This document shows, piece by piece, positions 7,599 to 17,789 of a DNA stretch of 21,512 nt. The notes below the pieces were generated by a model. The model was given only the letters and a program-made list of their open reading frames with translations. It did no database searches and was not told where the DNA came from. Position 1 is the first letter of the stretch. Each line of letters begins with the position of its first letter. The position numbers were made by a program, and so were the translations under genes. The DNA comes from Verrucomicrobiota bacterium (GTDB lineage Bacteria; Verrucomicrobiota; Verrucomicrobiia; Opitutales; Opitutaceae). Location of the stretch: NCBI GenBank assembly GCA_023457035.1, contig JAEWNN010000187.1, positions 1 through 21,512 on the forward strand, written 5' to 3'.

Positions 7599-8798
7599 AT
7601 GATCGACGCCATCCTCTCCGGCCTCGGCGCCCTCACGCACGGACTCCAGTATCTGGCCACCAACGGTGGCCCCAACATCGTCATGCTCGCCATCGCTGGC
7701 GTCATGTTCTACCTCGCCGTCGCCAAAGACGTGGAGCCGCTCCTGCTCCTGCCCATCGCGTTTGGCTGCTTCCTCGTCAACCTGCCGCTCAGCGAGGTCA
7801 TGCATGCCGACGGCGTGCTCAAGGCCATGTACAACATGGGCATCGAGAACGAGCTCTTCCCTCTGCTGATCTTTGTGGGCATCGGCTCGATGACGGACTT
7901 CAAGCCGCTGCTCGCCGAGCCCAAGCTCCTGCTCTTCGGCGCCGCCGGCCAGCTCGGCATCTTCGCCACCCTGCTGCTGGCCCTGCTCATCCTGCCCTTT
8001 GTCCCCGGGGTCGATCCGGCCAACATCAAACAGACCGCCGTCTCCATCGCCGCCATCGGCGCCTGCGACGGCCCCACGGTCATCTACGTCTCCAACCTCT
8101 TCGCCGGGCTCGGCAAGATCGACACCGCCATGGTCGGCGCCCTCGCCGTGGCCGCCTACTCGTACATGGCCCTCGTGCCTGTCATCCAGCCGCCGATCAT
8201 GCGCCTGATGACCACCGCGATGGAGCGCGCCGTCGTCATGCCGAAGGTCGAGGGCAAGGTCTCACAAACCGCCCTCATCGCCTTCCCCATCGTCGTCACC
8301 CTGATCACCGGCCTCATCGCGCCGAAGGGGCTGCCGCTCATGGGCATGATCATGCTGGGCAACTTCATGAAGGTCACCGGCTGCGTCCAGCGCCTCACCC
8401 GGGCCAGCGAGAACGAGATCGCCAACATCGCCACGCTCTTCCTCGGCCTGGCCATCGGCGGCACGATGGAGGGCGGCCAGTTCCTCAAGCTCCAGACGCT
8501 CCTGGTCTTCGGCCTGGGCTTCGTCGCCATCACCATCGACACGGTCGGCGGACTGCTGTTGGGCAAGCTCTGGTACTGGCTTTCCGGAGGCAAGGTGAAC
8601 CCCCTCGTGGGCGCCGCCGGCATCTCCGCCTACCCGATGGCCGCCCGCCTCGTCCAGAACGAGGGCCAGCGCTGGAACAAGCGCAACTTCCTCCTCATGC
8701 ATGCCATGGGTGCCAACACCGGAGGCCAGGTGGGCTCCGTCATGGCCGCTGCGATCATGCTCGCCGTCCTCGGCGGCCTGGGCCTCCTCACGCCGTGA
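7599..8798 (+). CDS. mmdB: sodium ion-translocating decarboxylase beta subunit (OadB/MmdB/GcdB family), copy 1
   Basis: A 399-residue membrane protein that decarboxylates carboxybiotin and couples this to Na+ export. It has the hallmark segments of the family: VGIGSMTDFKPLL (93-105), DGPTVIYVSN (157-166), AAYSYMALVPVIQPPIMRLM (185-204), MLGNFMKVTGC (252-262) and HAMGANTGGQVG (368-379). Asp157 corresponds to the essential Asp203 of the Klebsiella oxaloacetate decarboxylase beta subunit. Unusually, it sits in GACDGPT rather than the common GGADGPT. TMEGGQFL (289-296) likewise differs from TMSGQSFL in the second copy at 15928-17175. The gene follows oadG by 11 bases, and its TGA overlaps the birA GTG start. 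Its place near mmdA makes it the likely pump of methylmalonyl-CoA decarboxylase. Confidence 0.94.
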   Translation: MIDAILSGLGALTHGLQYLATNGGPNIVMLAIAGVMFYLAVAKDVEPLLLLPIAFGCFLVNLPLSEVMHADGVLKAMYNMGIENELFPLLIFVGIGSMTDFKPLLAEPKLLLFGAAGQLGIFATLLLALLILPFVPGVDPANIKQTAVSIAAIGACDGPTVIYVSNLFAGLGKIDTAMVGALAVAAYSYMALVPVIQPPIMRLMTTAMERAVVMPKVEGKVSQTALIAFPIVVTLITGLIAPKGLPLMGMIMLGNFMKVTGCVQRLTRASENEIANIATLFLGLAIGGTMEGGQFLKLQTLLVFGLGFVAITIDTVGGLLLGKLWYWLSGGKVNPLVGAAGISAYPMAARLVQNEGQRWNKRNFLLMHAMGANTGGQVGSVMAAAIMLAVLGGLGLLTP

Positions 8799-9583
8799 CC
8801 GATTCCACCCACCCCGCTCCGCCCGTCCCACCCCGCACCGTCGCCGACAACTGGACGCTCCACGCGTTCGACGAGCTCGGCTCCACCAACCGCCACGCCG
8901 CGCACCTGCCGGCGTGGTCCGCCGTCACGGCCCGCACCCAGACCGCCGGCCGCGGCCGCCACGACCGCCGCTGGGTCTCCGACGCCGGCGGCCTCTGGCT
9001 CTCCGCCGTCGTCCCCGCCGAGGGCTCGCCCGAGCGCTGGACACTCCTGCCCCTCGTCGCGGGCCTGGCGCTCTGCGAGGCCTTCGCCGCCTTCGGTCTC
9101 GCCGGCCACCGGCTGCGTTGGCCCAACGACATCATGGTCGGCCGCGCCAAGCTCGCCGGCATCCTCGTCGAACGCTTCCGCCCGGCCACCGCCGTCGTCG
9201 GCCTGGGCATCAACCTGGACAACCGCCCCGAGTCCGCCGATCCCTCGCTGGCCGGCACCGTGGCCCGCCTTCCCGATCTGCTCCCTACCCCGCCGCCACT
9301 CGACGCCGTGCGCGATGCGCTCCTCGCCGCGCTCCGCCGTACCCACACTCTCCTCGACACCGGGGACACCGCCGCGCTCGCGCAGAGGCTTTCCCCCTAC
9401 TGGCGCCACCTCCCCGTCCAGGTAACGCTGCGTCCGGAGGGGAAAATCGTCGCCGGCACCTTCGCCGGCGTTGACCCCGCCGGCCGACTTCTGCTCGAAT
9501 CGTCACTCGGTTTACGCGCACTCGCTCCGCACGAAGTCGAACTGCTGCGCGAACACTCTCCGACCGATACCGACTTATCATGA
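8795..9583 (+). CDS. birA: biotin--protein ligase (BirA catalytic type, no DNA-binding domain)
   Basis: A 262-residue ligase that activates biotin with ATP and joins it to the carrier lysine. Visible motifs are ELGSTN (27-32), the nucleotide/biotin loop AGRGRHDRRW (51-60), RWPNDIM (108-114), KLAGILVE (119-126, with the catalytic lysine Lys119) and VVGLGINL (134-141). A small beta-barrel C-terminal domain follows (about 205-250). There is no helix-turn-helix domain, so it is not a biotin-operon repressor. I start it at GTG 8795, overlapping the OadB stop as GTGA. The frame is open far upstream, but that stretch lies inside OadB. Its end overlaps the next ATG as ATGA (9580-9583). Translational coupling on both sides ties biotin loading to production of the pump. 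Confidence 0.92.
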   Translation: MTDSTHPAPPVPPRTVADNWTLHAFDELGSTNRHAAHLPAWSAVTARTQTAGRGRHDRRWVSDAGGLWLSAVVPAEGSPERWTLLPLVAGLALCEAFAAFGLAGHRLRWPNDIMVGRAKLAGILVERFRPATAVVGLGINLDNRPESADPSLAGTVARLPDLLPTPPPLDAVRDALLAALRRTHTLLDTGDTAALAQRLSPYWRHLPVQVTLRPEGKIVAGTFAGVDPAGRLLLESSLGLRALAPHEVELLREHSPTDTDLS

Positions 9584-11073
9584 ACCACTCGTTCCCGACC
9601 CTGACGCCCGAGGAAGCGGCGTCGCTCATCAAGAACGGGGAAACCATCGGTTTCTCCGGTTTCACGCCCGCTGGCGCCGCCAAGGTGGTGCCGAAGGCCC
9701 TCGCCGCCCGCGCCAAGGCCGAGCACGCCGCCGGCCGCCCCTTCAAGGTCGCCGTCGTCACCGGCGCCTCCACCGGCGACTCGCTCGACGGCGAACTCGC
9801 CCGCGCCGAGGCGATCTCCTGGCGCACGCCGTATCAGAGCAACAAGTCGCTCCGCGACAGCATCAACACCGGCAAGACGAAGTTCTTCGACATGCACCTC
9901 TCGCACCTCGCGCAGCAGGTGCGCTGCGGGTTCCTCGGTCAGTTCGACTGGGCCGTTGTGGAGGCCTGCGATGTCACGGCTGACGGCCAGATCGTTCTGA
10001 CGACCTCCGTCGGTGCCGCCCCCACCTTCCTGCGCAGCGCCAAGAAGATCATCATCGAGCTCAACCGCTACCACTCGACCAAGCTCACCGGCCTGCACGA
10101 CATCTACGAGCCCCTCGATCCCCCGCACCGCCAGCCCATTCCGATCGTCCGCCCGACCGACCGCATCGGCACCCCGACCGTCAAGGTCGACCCGAGCAAG
10201 ATCGTCGGCATCGTCGAGACCAACGCCCCGGACGAGGTCAAGGGCTTCGAGCCCGCCGACGCCGTCACCGACAAGATCGGACAGAACGTCGCCGCGTTCC
10301 TCGCCAACGAGATCGCCGTGGGCCGCATCCCGCGCGAGTTCCTCCCCCTCCAGTCCGGCGTGGGCAACATCGCCAACGCCGTGCTCGGCGCTCTCGGCGC
10401 CAACCCCGACATCCCTCAGTTCCAGATGTTCTCCGAGGTCATCCAGGACTCGGTCATCAGCCTGATCCGCTCCGGCAAGATCAAGTTCGCCACGGGCACC
10501 TCGCTCACCATCGCCAAGGACCTGCTCGACACCATCTACCAGGACATCGAGTTCTTCCGCCCGCGCCTGCTGCTGCGCCCGCAGGAGATCACCAACAACC
10601 CCGAGCTGGTTCGCCGCCTCGGCATCATCACCATCAATACCGCCATCGAGGTCGACGTCTTCGGCAACGTCAACTCGACCCACATCATGGGCTCGAACCT
10701 GATGAACGGCATCGGCGGTTCCGGCGACTTCACCCGCAACGCCTACATCTCGATCTTCACCTGCCCGTCCTCCGCCAAGGGGGGCAAGATCTCCACGATC
10801 GTCCCGCTCGTCTCCCACATGGACCACAGCGAGCACTCCGTGCAGGTCGTCATCACCGAGCACGGCGTGGCCGATCTGCGCGGCAAGGACCCGGTCGAGC
10901 GCGCGCATCTCATCGTCGAGAAGTGCGCCGACCCGATCTTCCGCGACCAGCTCATGCGCTACGTGCGGGCCACCGAGCACGGCCACACGCCGCAGACCCT
11001 CGGCAACGCGTTCCTCATGCACCAGCAGTTCCTGAAAACAGGTGACATGCGCGGCGTCGTCTGGCAGTCCTGA
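9580..11073 (+). CDS. acetyl-CoA hydrolase/transferase family CoA-transferase, probably succinyl-CoA:(propionate/acetate) CoA-transferase
   Basis: A 497-residue class I CoA-transferase of the AarC/Cat1/ScpC type, which swaps CoA between succinate and acetate or propionate. The catalytic glutamate is Glu286 in MFSEVIQDS, equivalent to Glu294 of Acetobacter AarC. The substrate loop GSGVGNIANAV precedes it, and the glycine-rich oxyanion segment MGSNLMNGIGGSGDF and VTEHGVADLRG-like segment (ITEHGVADLRG) follow. Length is normal for the family (about 490-510). The pathway genes around it suggest the in vivo job is propionyl-CoA plus succinate to propionate plus succinyl-CoA, closing the cycle without spending ATP (the role of E. 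coli ScpC). An acetate-specific role cannot be excluded from sequence. The gene overlaps birA by ATGA and is followed by a strong terminator. Confidence 0.92.
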   Translation: MNHSFPTLTPEEAASLIKNGETIGFSGFTPAGAAKVVPKALAARAKAEHAAGRPFKVAVVTGASTGDSLDGELARAEAISWRTPYQSNKSLRDSINTGKTKFFDMHLSHLAQQVRCGFLGQFDWAVVEACDVTADGQIVLTTSVGAAPTFLRSAKKIIIELNRYHSTKLTGLHDIYEPLDPPHRQPIPIVRPTDRIGTPTVKVDPSKIVGIVETNAPDEVKGFEPADAVTDKIGQNVAAFLANEIAVGRIPREFLPLQSGVGNIANAVLGALGANPDIPQFQMFSEVIQDSVISLIRSGKIKFATGTSLTIAKDLLDTIYQDIEFFRPRLLLRPQEITNNPELVRRLGIITINTAIEVDVFGNVNSTHIMGSNLMNGIGGSGDFTRNAYISIFTCPSSAKGGKISTIVPLVSHMDHSEHSVQVVITEHGVADLRGKDPVERAHLIVEKCADPIFRDQLMRYVRATEHGHTPQTLGNAFLMHQQFLKTGDMRGVVWQS

Positions 11074-11088
11074 GCAACCTTCCCAAAG

Positions 11089-11117
11089 GCGCGGCGAGCG
11101 ATCGCCGCGCTTTTTTT
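11089..11117 (+). terminator. intrinsic terminator after the CoA-transferase gene
   Basis: A perfect 9-bp stem (GCGCGGCGA 11089-11097 with TCGCCGCGC 11102-11110) closed by a GNRA-type GCGA loop and followed by seven T. It ends the 6013-11073 gene run. Confidence 0.92.
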
Positions 11118-11241
11118 ACGCCCGCCTCTTCCCCCGCCCCGTTTTCCGTCTACGTTCCATGTCCTAGTTTCGTCCCCACCGCGGCCCGCCCCACGGCCGC
11201 ACGCACAGCCCAACGGTTCGCTTCATCACACCCCGTGCCCT

Positions 11242-12018
11242 ATGAAAGTTAACCTGTATCTGTCCGTCATCCCCGAGGCCCTCATCGCCTCGCATCTCGC
11301 CCCTGAGGAGTTCGGCAACTACTACGCCGTCGGCTCCCAGAAACGCTCCCGTGGCCAGGCCGTCTTCTTCGAGGTCGATCCCGCCTTGCAGAGCGAATAC
11401 CTCCGCCTCGCCGAGGCCGGGAAACGCTGCGTACCGCACGAGGACGGCAGCCCCCGCCGCTCCAGCTACCTCGCCATCTACCGCGCGCTCGAGCACGTCC
11501 CGCTCTCCGCGCTCGGAAAACTCCACCTCGTCACCGACGACGGCCGCGTGCTCGCGCTGGAGCGCAGCGCCTGCCCCCAACCCGCGGCCGACACCCTCCA
11601 CTTCTACCAGGAGATCTGCCCCGTCACCCCGCGCGTCGCCAGCAAGCTCGCCCCGCACGAGTTCGCCGCGTACATGACGGATCGAGCCAACCCCGTCTCC
11701 GTCGAGAAGCTCGTCTTCACCGAGCTGCGGCTCGACGCCCTCGCGACCGACCCCGAGAAGGGCGACGCCTCGAACCTGCCGTACCCGAACATCGACCACC
11801 TGCGCGACTGCCTCAGGGAGCTGCGCCACCGCTACGCGAAGTCCACCAAGGTCGTGGCCCGCGACAGCTCCGCCGCCATCCTCTACCGCACCGTCCACGG
11901 CGGCTTCTACGTGGCCGACCGCACCGGCCTCGCCTATTACCCCATGCCCACGCGCGAGCAGTTGGACAATGAATACCATGCGTGGTGGCGCTCCGCGCTC
12001 ACCACCTGGGTTTCCTGA
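11242..12018 (+). CDS. conserved hypothetical protein with internal duplication
   Basis: A 258-residue soluble protein that I cannot assign to a characterised family. It has no signal peptide or transmembrane helix. Two segments resemble each other: residues 11-46 (ASHLAPEEFGNYYAV ... VFFEVD) and 130-165 (ASKLAPHEFAAYMTD ... LVFTELRLD). Both follow the pattern A-S-x-L-A-P-x-E-F-x-x-Y, then about 15 residues, then h-F-x-E. Each is followed by a mixed alpha/beta stretch. This suggests a duplicated domain of roughly 120 residues. The ATG at 11242 follows a C-rich leader. The gene starts 124 bases after the previous terminator and ends 36 bases before hppA, so it may be transcribed with the pyrophosphatase. 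Similar proteins may exist in other Verrucomicrobia; function unknown. Confidence 0.8.
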   Translation: MKVNLYLSVIPEALIASHLAPEEFGNYYAVGSQKRSRGQAVFFEVDPALQSEYLRLAEAGKRCVPHEDGSPRRSSYLAIYRALEHVPLSALGKLHLVTDDGRVLALERSACPQPAADTLHFYQEICPVTPRVASKLAPHEFAAYMTDRANPVSVEKLVFTELRLDALATDPEKGDASNLPYPNIDHLRDCLRELRHRYAKSTKVVARDSSAAILYRTVHGGFYVADRTGLAYYPMPTREQLDNEYHAWWRSALTTWVS

Positions 12019-12054
12019 TCTTTCCATCCACACCCACCCTGTCACCGTATCGTC

Positions 12055-14262
<2,208 letters not shown>

Positions 14263-14290
14263 ACGCTCCCGCGCCCCCCTCGCACCCCAC

Positions 14291-14327
14291 GCGGGCGGCT
14301 CCTCACCGGGGCCGCCCGCCGCGTTTT
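14291..14327 (+). terminator. probable terminator after hppA
   Basis: A 9-bp perfect stem (GCGGGCGGC 14291-14299 with GCCGCCCGC 14311-14319), extendable inward by three pairs to a 5-base loop, is followed after CGCG by four T. It lies 28 bases after the hppA stop. The T run is short and displaced, so it is weaker than the other terminators. Confidence 0.65.
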
Positions 14328-14594
14328 CCAACACCCGCAACCGGCTCATCCCGCCGCCAACGGCAGGACGACCACGCCGCCCACGTACCCGGCGTGGCGG
14401 CCGAGCAGCGCCGGACCTTGGCGACGGCCGAACCCGCATTCTCCGCGCAACAATGGCGGCACTGCGAGCCCCGCCACGCGGGACGGATTCCCAAGCGCAA
14501 GGGCACGGCACCCACGCCGTCACGCGGGCCCACGCCCCGTTGGCTTCGGGCGCCACCGCGGCGCCGCCGGGGCACCGGGCCGGACGCTGGGTGG

Positions 14595-14624
14595 TTGACG
14601 GGCCGCGCGCGCCACGGCTATCCG
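14595..14624 (+). promoter_or_regulatory. candidate promoter for the OpgC-like gene
   Basis: TTGACG (14595-14600, 5 of 6 to consensus) is followed after 18 bases by TATCCG (14619-14624, 3 of 6). The predicted transcript start would be about 14 bases before the ATG at 14645. Pattern only. Confidence 0.4.
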
Positions 14625-14644
14625 GTGCAGCCACCGCTCCCACG

Positions 14645-15805
14645 ATGCCATCGCACACCACTGCCATCACGCCGCCCTCCACCGGGCGCGACCTCCGGTT
14701 CGACACGATCCGCGGAGTTCTGCTGCTGGTGATGGCGACCAACCATGTCGGTTCCGATCTCAGTGTCGCCTTCAACCAGCCGCTCGGCTTCGTGAGCGCC
14801 GCGGAGGGCTTCGTCTTCCTCTCCGGGATCCTCACCGGGCGCATCGACCACCCCGCCGGCGACAACTTCGACGTGTTGGCCAGCCGGGCACGGCGGCGCG
14901 CCGCTCGCGCCTACCTCTGGCACATCTTCGGTTTGGTTGCCGTGTGGGTGTGGGTGCGGGCCTGGCTGGCCTTCGAACAGCCCACCCCGTGGAGCCTGCC
15001 CTTCCTGTTTCATCAGGGAGACGGTCTGACCGGCCTTTTCGGCGGGTTGCTGCTCCTCTATCAGCCGGGGTTGCTCGACATTCTGCCGATGTATGTCGGA
15101 TTTCCGCTGCTTGCGCCGCTGGTGCTTCGGTTCCACAACCGCGGGCACGGACTGGCGGTCTGGCTGGTCTCGGGGGCGATCTGGGCGGCCGACCAGCTGT
15201 TCGCCCCGGCCCACCCGGTGATCTGGGGGCCGATCAACACCGGCGCCTTCCATTTCCTCTCCTGGCAATGGCTGTTCGTATCCGGGGTCCTGTTGGGTGC
15301 CGAGCCCCGTTGGGAACGGCAGGCGATCCATCGCCCCCGGCAGTGGACCCTGCTGACCGCGCTCGCCGGAGCGGTCTTTCTGCTGTGCCTCCGCCACTCC
15401 ACCCTCTGGAACTGGTGGGACGCCCGGACGCTCGCCGCACTCACCGAGAAGACTCCGCTGGCGATCCTGCGCCTGCTGGACTTCGCGCTGCTCGCCTACC
15501 TCCTGGCGGTGATCGGATGCCGGCACCCCGGCTGGCTTGTCCTCCGGCCATTCGCGGTCCTCGGCCGACACTCCCTGCCTGTCTTCACCGCCAGCATCCT
15601 CTGCGCCCAACTGGCGCTTTGTTACCCTGAGCTCGATACAACGGCGCAGAGCCGTTGGCTGAAAACGGGATTCGTTCTTCTGGGCTGCCTGGCCGCGGCC
15701 CTGGCCTGCGAACTCTACTGGAACGGAATCGAGAGGACACGGATCTGGAACCGCCTCCTCGCGCGCAGAAATCCTCCCGGGCCCCGCGAGTCGCGCCGGG
15801 AGTGA
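14645..15805 (+). CDS. OpgC-like integral membrane acyltransferase family protein
   Basis: A 386-residue polytopic membrane protein with about ten hydrophobic helices. The N-terminus carries the OpgC/acyltransferase-3 signature: RDLRFDTIRGVLLLVM (15-30), then NHVGSDLS (33-40), then PLGFVSAAEGFVFLSG and a Gly/Arg turn. Near the C-terminus LGRHSLPVFTASIL also fits the family. In proteobacteria OpgC adds succinyl groups to periplasmic glucans; relatives elsewhere modify other surface glycans, and the substrate here is unknown. I start it at ATG 14645, just before the conserved RDLRFDTIRG segment and after a promoter-like pair. It stands alone: a terminator lies upstream and a shared hairpin (15867-15894) lies between it and the convergent OadB gene. 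It does not obviously belong to the propionate pathway. Confidence 0.85.
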   Translation: MPSHTTAITPPSTGRDLRFDTIRGVLLLVMATNHVGSDLSVAFNQPLGFVSAAEGFVFLSGILTGRIDHPAGDNFDVLASRARRRAARAYLWHIFGLVAVWVWVRAWLAFEQPTPWSLPFLFHQGDGLTGLFGGLLLLYQPGLLDILPMYVGFPLLAPLVLRFHNRGHGLAVWLVSGAIWAADQLFAPAHPVIWGPINTGAFHFLSWQWLFVSGVLLGAEPRWERQAIHRPRQWTLLTALAGAVFLLCLRHSTLWNWWDARTLAALTEKTPLAILRLLDFALLAYLLAVIGCRHPGWLVLRPFAVLGRHSLPVFTASILCAQLALCYPELDTTAQSRWLKTGFVLLGCLAAALACELYWNGIERTRIWNRLLARRNPPGPRESRRE

Positions 15806-15860
15806 CCGCCCTCGCGTTAAGCGCGCCTCGGTCCGTCCTTGGCCCTCGCACCGTGGCCAA

Positions 15861-15894
15861 CAAAACGAACAGGCGCCCGTTGGGGCGCCTGTTC
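15861..15894 (-). terminator. hairpin terminator between convergent OpgC-like and oadB genes
   Basis: A perfect 12-bp stem (GAACAGGCGCCC 15867-15878 with GGGCGCCTGTTC 15883-15894) with GTTG loop. On the minus strand it is followed by GTTTTGTTGG, so it best terminates the oadB transcript. On the plus strand no T run follows, though it may still help to stop the OpgC-like transcript. Confidence 0.8.
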
Positions 15895-15927
15895 TCGTCA
15901 ACGCTATGCGGGGCGAAGCCCCTTCGC

Positions 15928-17175
15928 TCACTTCAGCGTCGAGATGAAGTACCCAGCGGCCACCGCCGTGCCGATCACGCCCGCGACATTCGGCCCCATC
16001 GCATGCATCAGCAGGTAGTTGCTGGGATCGGCGCGCTGCCCCTCGAGGTGGGAGACACGCGCGGCCATCGGGACTGCCGAGACCCCCGCCGACCCGATCA
16101 ACGGATTGATCGGGTTCTTGGGGCTGAGCTTGTTCATGAGCTTCGCGAAGACCACGCCAGCGGCCGTCGAGAAACCGAAGGCGACCACGCCGAGGATGAT
16201 GATCTTGATCGTGCCCCAGGCGAGGAAGCTCTGCCCCGACATCGTCAGGCCCACGCTCGTGCCCAGGAAGATCGTGAGGATGTTGATGATCTCGTTCTGC
16301 GCGGTCTTCAGCAGGCGTTCCACGACCCCGCACTCGCGCAGGAAGTTGCCGAGCATGAGCATCGCGATCAGCGCCGCCGCATCGGGCACGATCAGGATAC
16401 AGACGACCATGACGACGACGGCGAAGATGAGCTTCTCCAGCCGCGAGACTTTGCGCAGCGAGTTCATCCGGATCTTTCGTTCCTCGATCGAGGTCAGCAG
16501 CCGCATGATCGGCGGCTGGATCAGCGGCACGAGCGACATGTAGCTATAGGCCGCCACCGCCACCGCCCCGAGCAGATGGGGCGCGAGCTTGTTGGAGACG
16601 AAGATCGAAGTCGGGCCGTCGGCTCCGCCGATGATGCCGATCGAGGCGGCCTCCTTCGAAGTGAAGCCCATCAGGAGCGCCCCGAAAAAGGTCACGAACA
16701 AGCCGAGTTGAGCTGCCGCCCCAAGCAGGAACGTGCGCGGCGCCGCGATCAGCGGCCCGAAATCGGTCAGCGCACCCACCCCGAGGAAGATGATCGGCGG
16801 AAAGAGTTCCAGCTTCACGCCCTGCCCGATGAAGTCGTACAGACCGCCCTCGATGCGGTCCACTTTGACAGCGATCCGCGCGGGTTGGCCTGGTTGCGTC
16901 GCTTCCGTTCCGGGATGATGCAGCACCTCGCCCTCCACCTTGAACGTCGAAGTCTCGTACACGCCATTGGGCAACATTTCCGAGGTGATCACACCGCGGG
17001 TCGGCAGATTCGCCACCAGCGCACCGAAGGCGATCGGCACCAGCAGCAGCGGCTCGAAACCCTTCACGATCGCCAGATAGAGCAACACGATCACGACCGC
17101 CCACATCACGGACATCTGCCAGGTGATGCCGGCGAAACCGGTCAGGTTGAGAAAATCAGTCAGTCCTTGGAGCAT
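15928..17175 (-). CDS. oadB: sodium ion-translocating decarboxylase beta subunit (OadB family), copy 2
   Basis: A 415-residue membrane protein of the same family as 7599-8798 but clearly diverged. It has the canonical motifs: GALTDFGPLI (134-143), GGADGPTSIFVSN (183-195, with essential Asp186), AAYSYMSLVPLIQPPIMRLL (208-227), LTMSGQSFL (310-318) and HAMGPNVAGVIG (391-402). Between the conserved NLP (56-58) and ELFP (123-126) it has 64 residues where copy 1 has 21. This is an insert of about 43 residues rich in Gly/Glu/Pro, probably a loop outside the membrane. It lies 20 bases after a gamma-like gene and ends the minus-strand set. No carboxyltransferase or biotin carrier is adjacent, so its partner is either MmdA or a gene elsewhere. 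The start ATG at 17175 gives a normal N-terminus. Confidence 0.93.
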   Translation of the reverse strand: MLQGLTDFLNLTGFAGITWQMSVMWAVVIVLLYLAIVKGFEPLLLVPIAFGALVANLPTRGVITSEMLPNGVYETSTFKVEGEVLHHPGTEATQPGQPARIAVKVDRIEGGLYDFIGQGVKLELFPPIIFLGVGALTDFGPLIAAPRTFLLGAAAQLGLFVTFFGALLMGFTSKEAASIGIIGGADGPTSIFVSNKLAPHLLGAVAVAAYSYMSLVPLIQPPIMRLLTSIEERKIRMNSLRKVSRLEKLIFAVVVMVVCILIVPDAAALIAMLMLGNFLRECGVVERLLKTAQNEIINILTIFLGTSVGLTMSGQSFLAWGTIKIIILGVVAFGFSTAAGVVFAKLMNKLSPKNPINPLIGSAGVSAVPMAARVSHLEGQRADPSNYLLMHAMGPNVAGVIGTAVAAGYFISTLK

Positions 17176-17195
17176 GGAAAAGTGGCGTTTGGAGG

Positions 17196-17609
17196 TTAAC
17201 GGAGCTTGTGGCTGGCGAAGATCTGGCGCCGGCCTTCACCCGACCAAGCGAGCAAGTTCACATCCACGTTTGGCTGAAGATGCACGGGCATGATCGAGAC
17301 GATCCGCTCGCCGGCTTGCAGGCACTCGTGCGCCGCAGCGGTGATCACCGCCACCACTTGGGGCGAGATCCCGTCCATTCCCGGCTCAAGCAGCAGCCCG
17401 GGCTCCGCCTCCAGCACCGGCTCCGTGACGCGGGCGGCGGCGCGCCGCTCCGCGGCACGGAAGATCCATCCCATCAACTCCAGCAAGCCCCAGATCGACC
17501 CGAGGGCAGTGAAGACGACGATCAACCCGACTGCCTGGTAACTTATGGCGTCGAGCAAGGTGGGGTTCTCCGTCAGCGCAGCAGCAAGGGGAAGCATGGG
17601 AATCGTCAT
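17196..17609 (-). CDS. OadG/MmdD gamma-like membrane anchor, tail-bearing paralogue C
   Basis: A 137-residue protein. Residues 23-50 hold the OadG-type helix (AVGLIVVFTALGSIWGLLEL core), followed by a basic patch (RAAERRAAAR), a linker, and the conserved tail 81-137. The tail contains ISPQVVAVITAAAHECL, RIVSI, WSGEGRRQIF and ASHKLR. It thus joins a canonical OadG helix to the tail of the proteins at 5092 and 6013. The frame is open upstream to 17747, but I chose the ATG at 17609 because the extra residues lack family features and the helix then sits at the usual distance from the N-terminus. It is 20 bases before oadB copy 2, so it is the most likely gamma partner of that pump. Confidence 0.82.
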   Translation of the reverse strand: MTIPMLPLAAALTENPTLLDAISYQAVGLIVVFTALGSIWGLLELMGWIFRAAERRAAARVTEPVLEAEPGLLLEPGMDGISPQVVAVITAAAHECLQAGERIVSIMPVHLQPNVDVNLLAWSGEGRRQIFASHKLR

Positions 17610-17789
17610 GTTTCTGGAGTTCGGTGGCGGTAACAGGAGCCGGCCGGTATCGCATATTCGGACGGCTGCCTCTCTGAGGCGCCCCGATGCAAGGAAGCCG
17701 CCCGCCCGAGGCGAGCACTTTTCCTTTCTCCACGCAGAAATCCCCACCCCACGAGGCCTCCAGGGCCCGACGCCAACCAGCGGACTTCG

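Larger units (their letters stand above)
14263..14644 (+). other. 382-base intergenic region between hppA and the OpgC-like gene
   Basis: I find no convincing gene here. The left part holds the hppA terminator. A second inverted repeat (CCACGCCG 14372-14379 with CGGCGTGG 14390-14397) and a 6-bp one (14549-14565) follow. The right end holds a candidate promoter at 14595-14624. The OpgC-like reading frame is open upstream to 14453, but the extra residues are Ala/Gly/Arg/His/Pro-rich G+C-driven translation with no family resemblance. Confidence 0.6.

Noticed and set aside
7520..8794. Upstream extension of the birA reading frame by 425 codons
   Set aside because: The extension is an out-of-frame reading of OadB, rich in Arg/His/Pro. 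BirA homology begins only after the GTG at 8795.
9397..11022. Long minus-strand frame opposite the CoA-transferase
   Set aside because: Same Asp/Gly/Val/Leu-rich shadow composition, opposite a gene with clear catalytic motifs.
14618..16333. Minus-strand frame across the OpgC-like gene and the oadB end
   Set aside because: It overlaps two well-supported genes and a terminator, with Arg/Gly/Pro/Gln-rich shadow composition.
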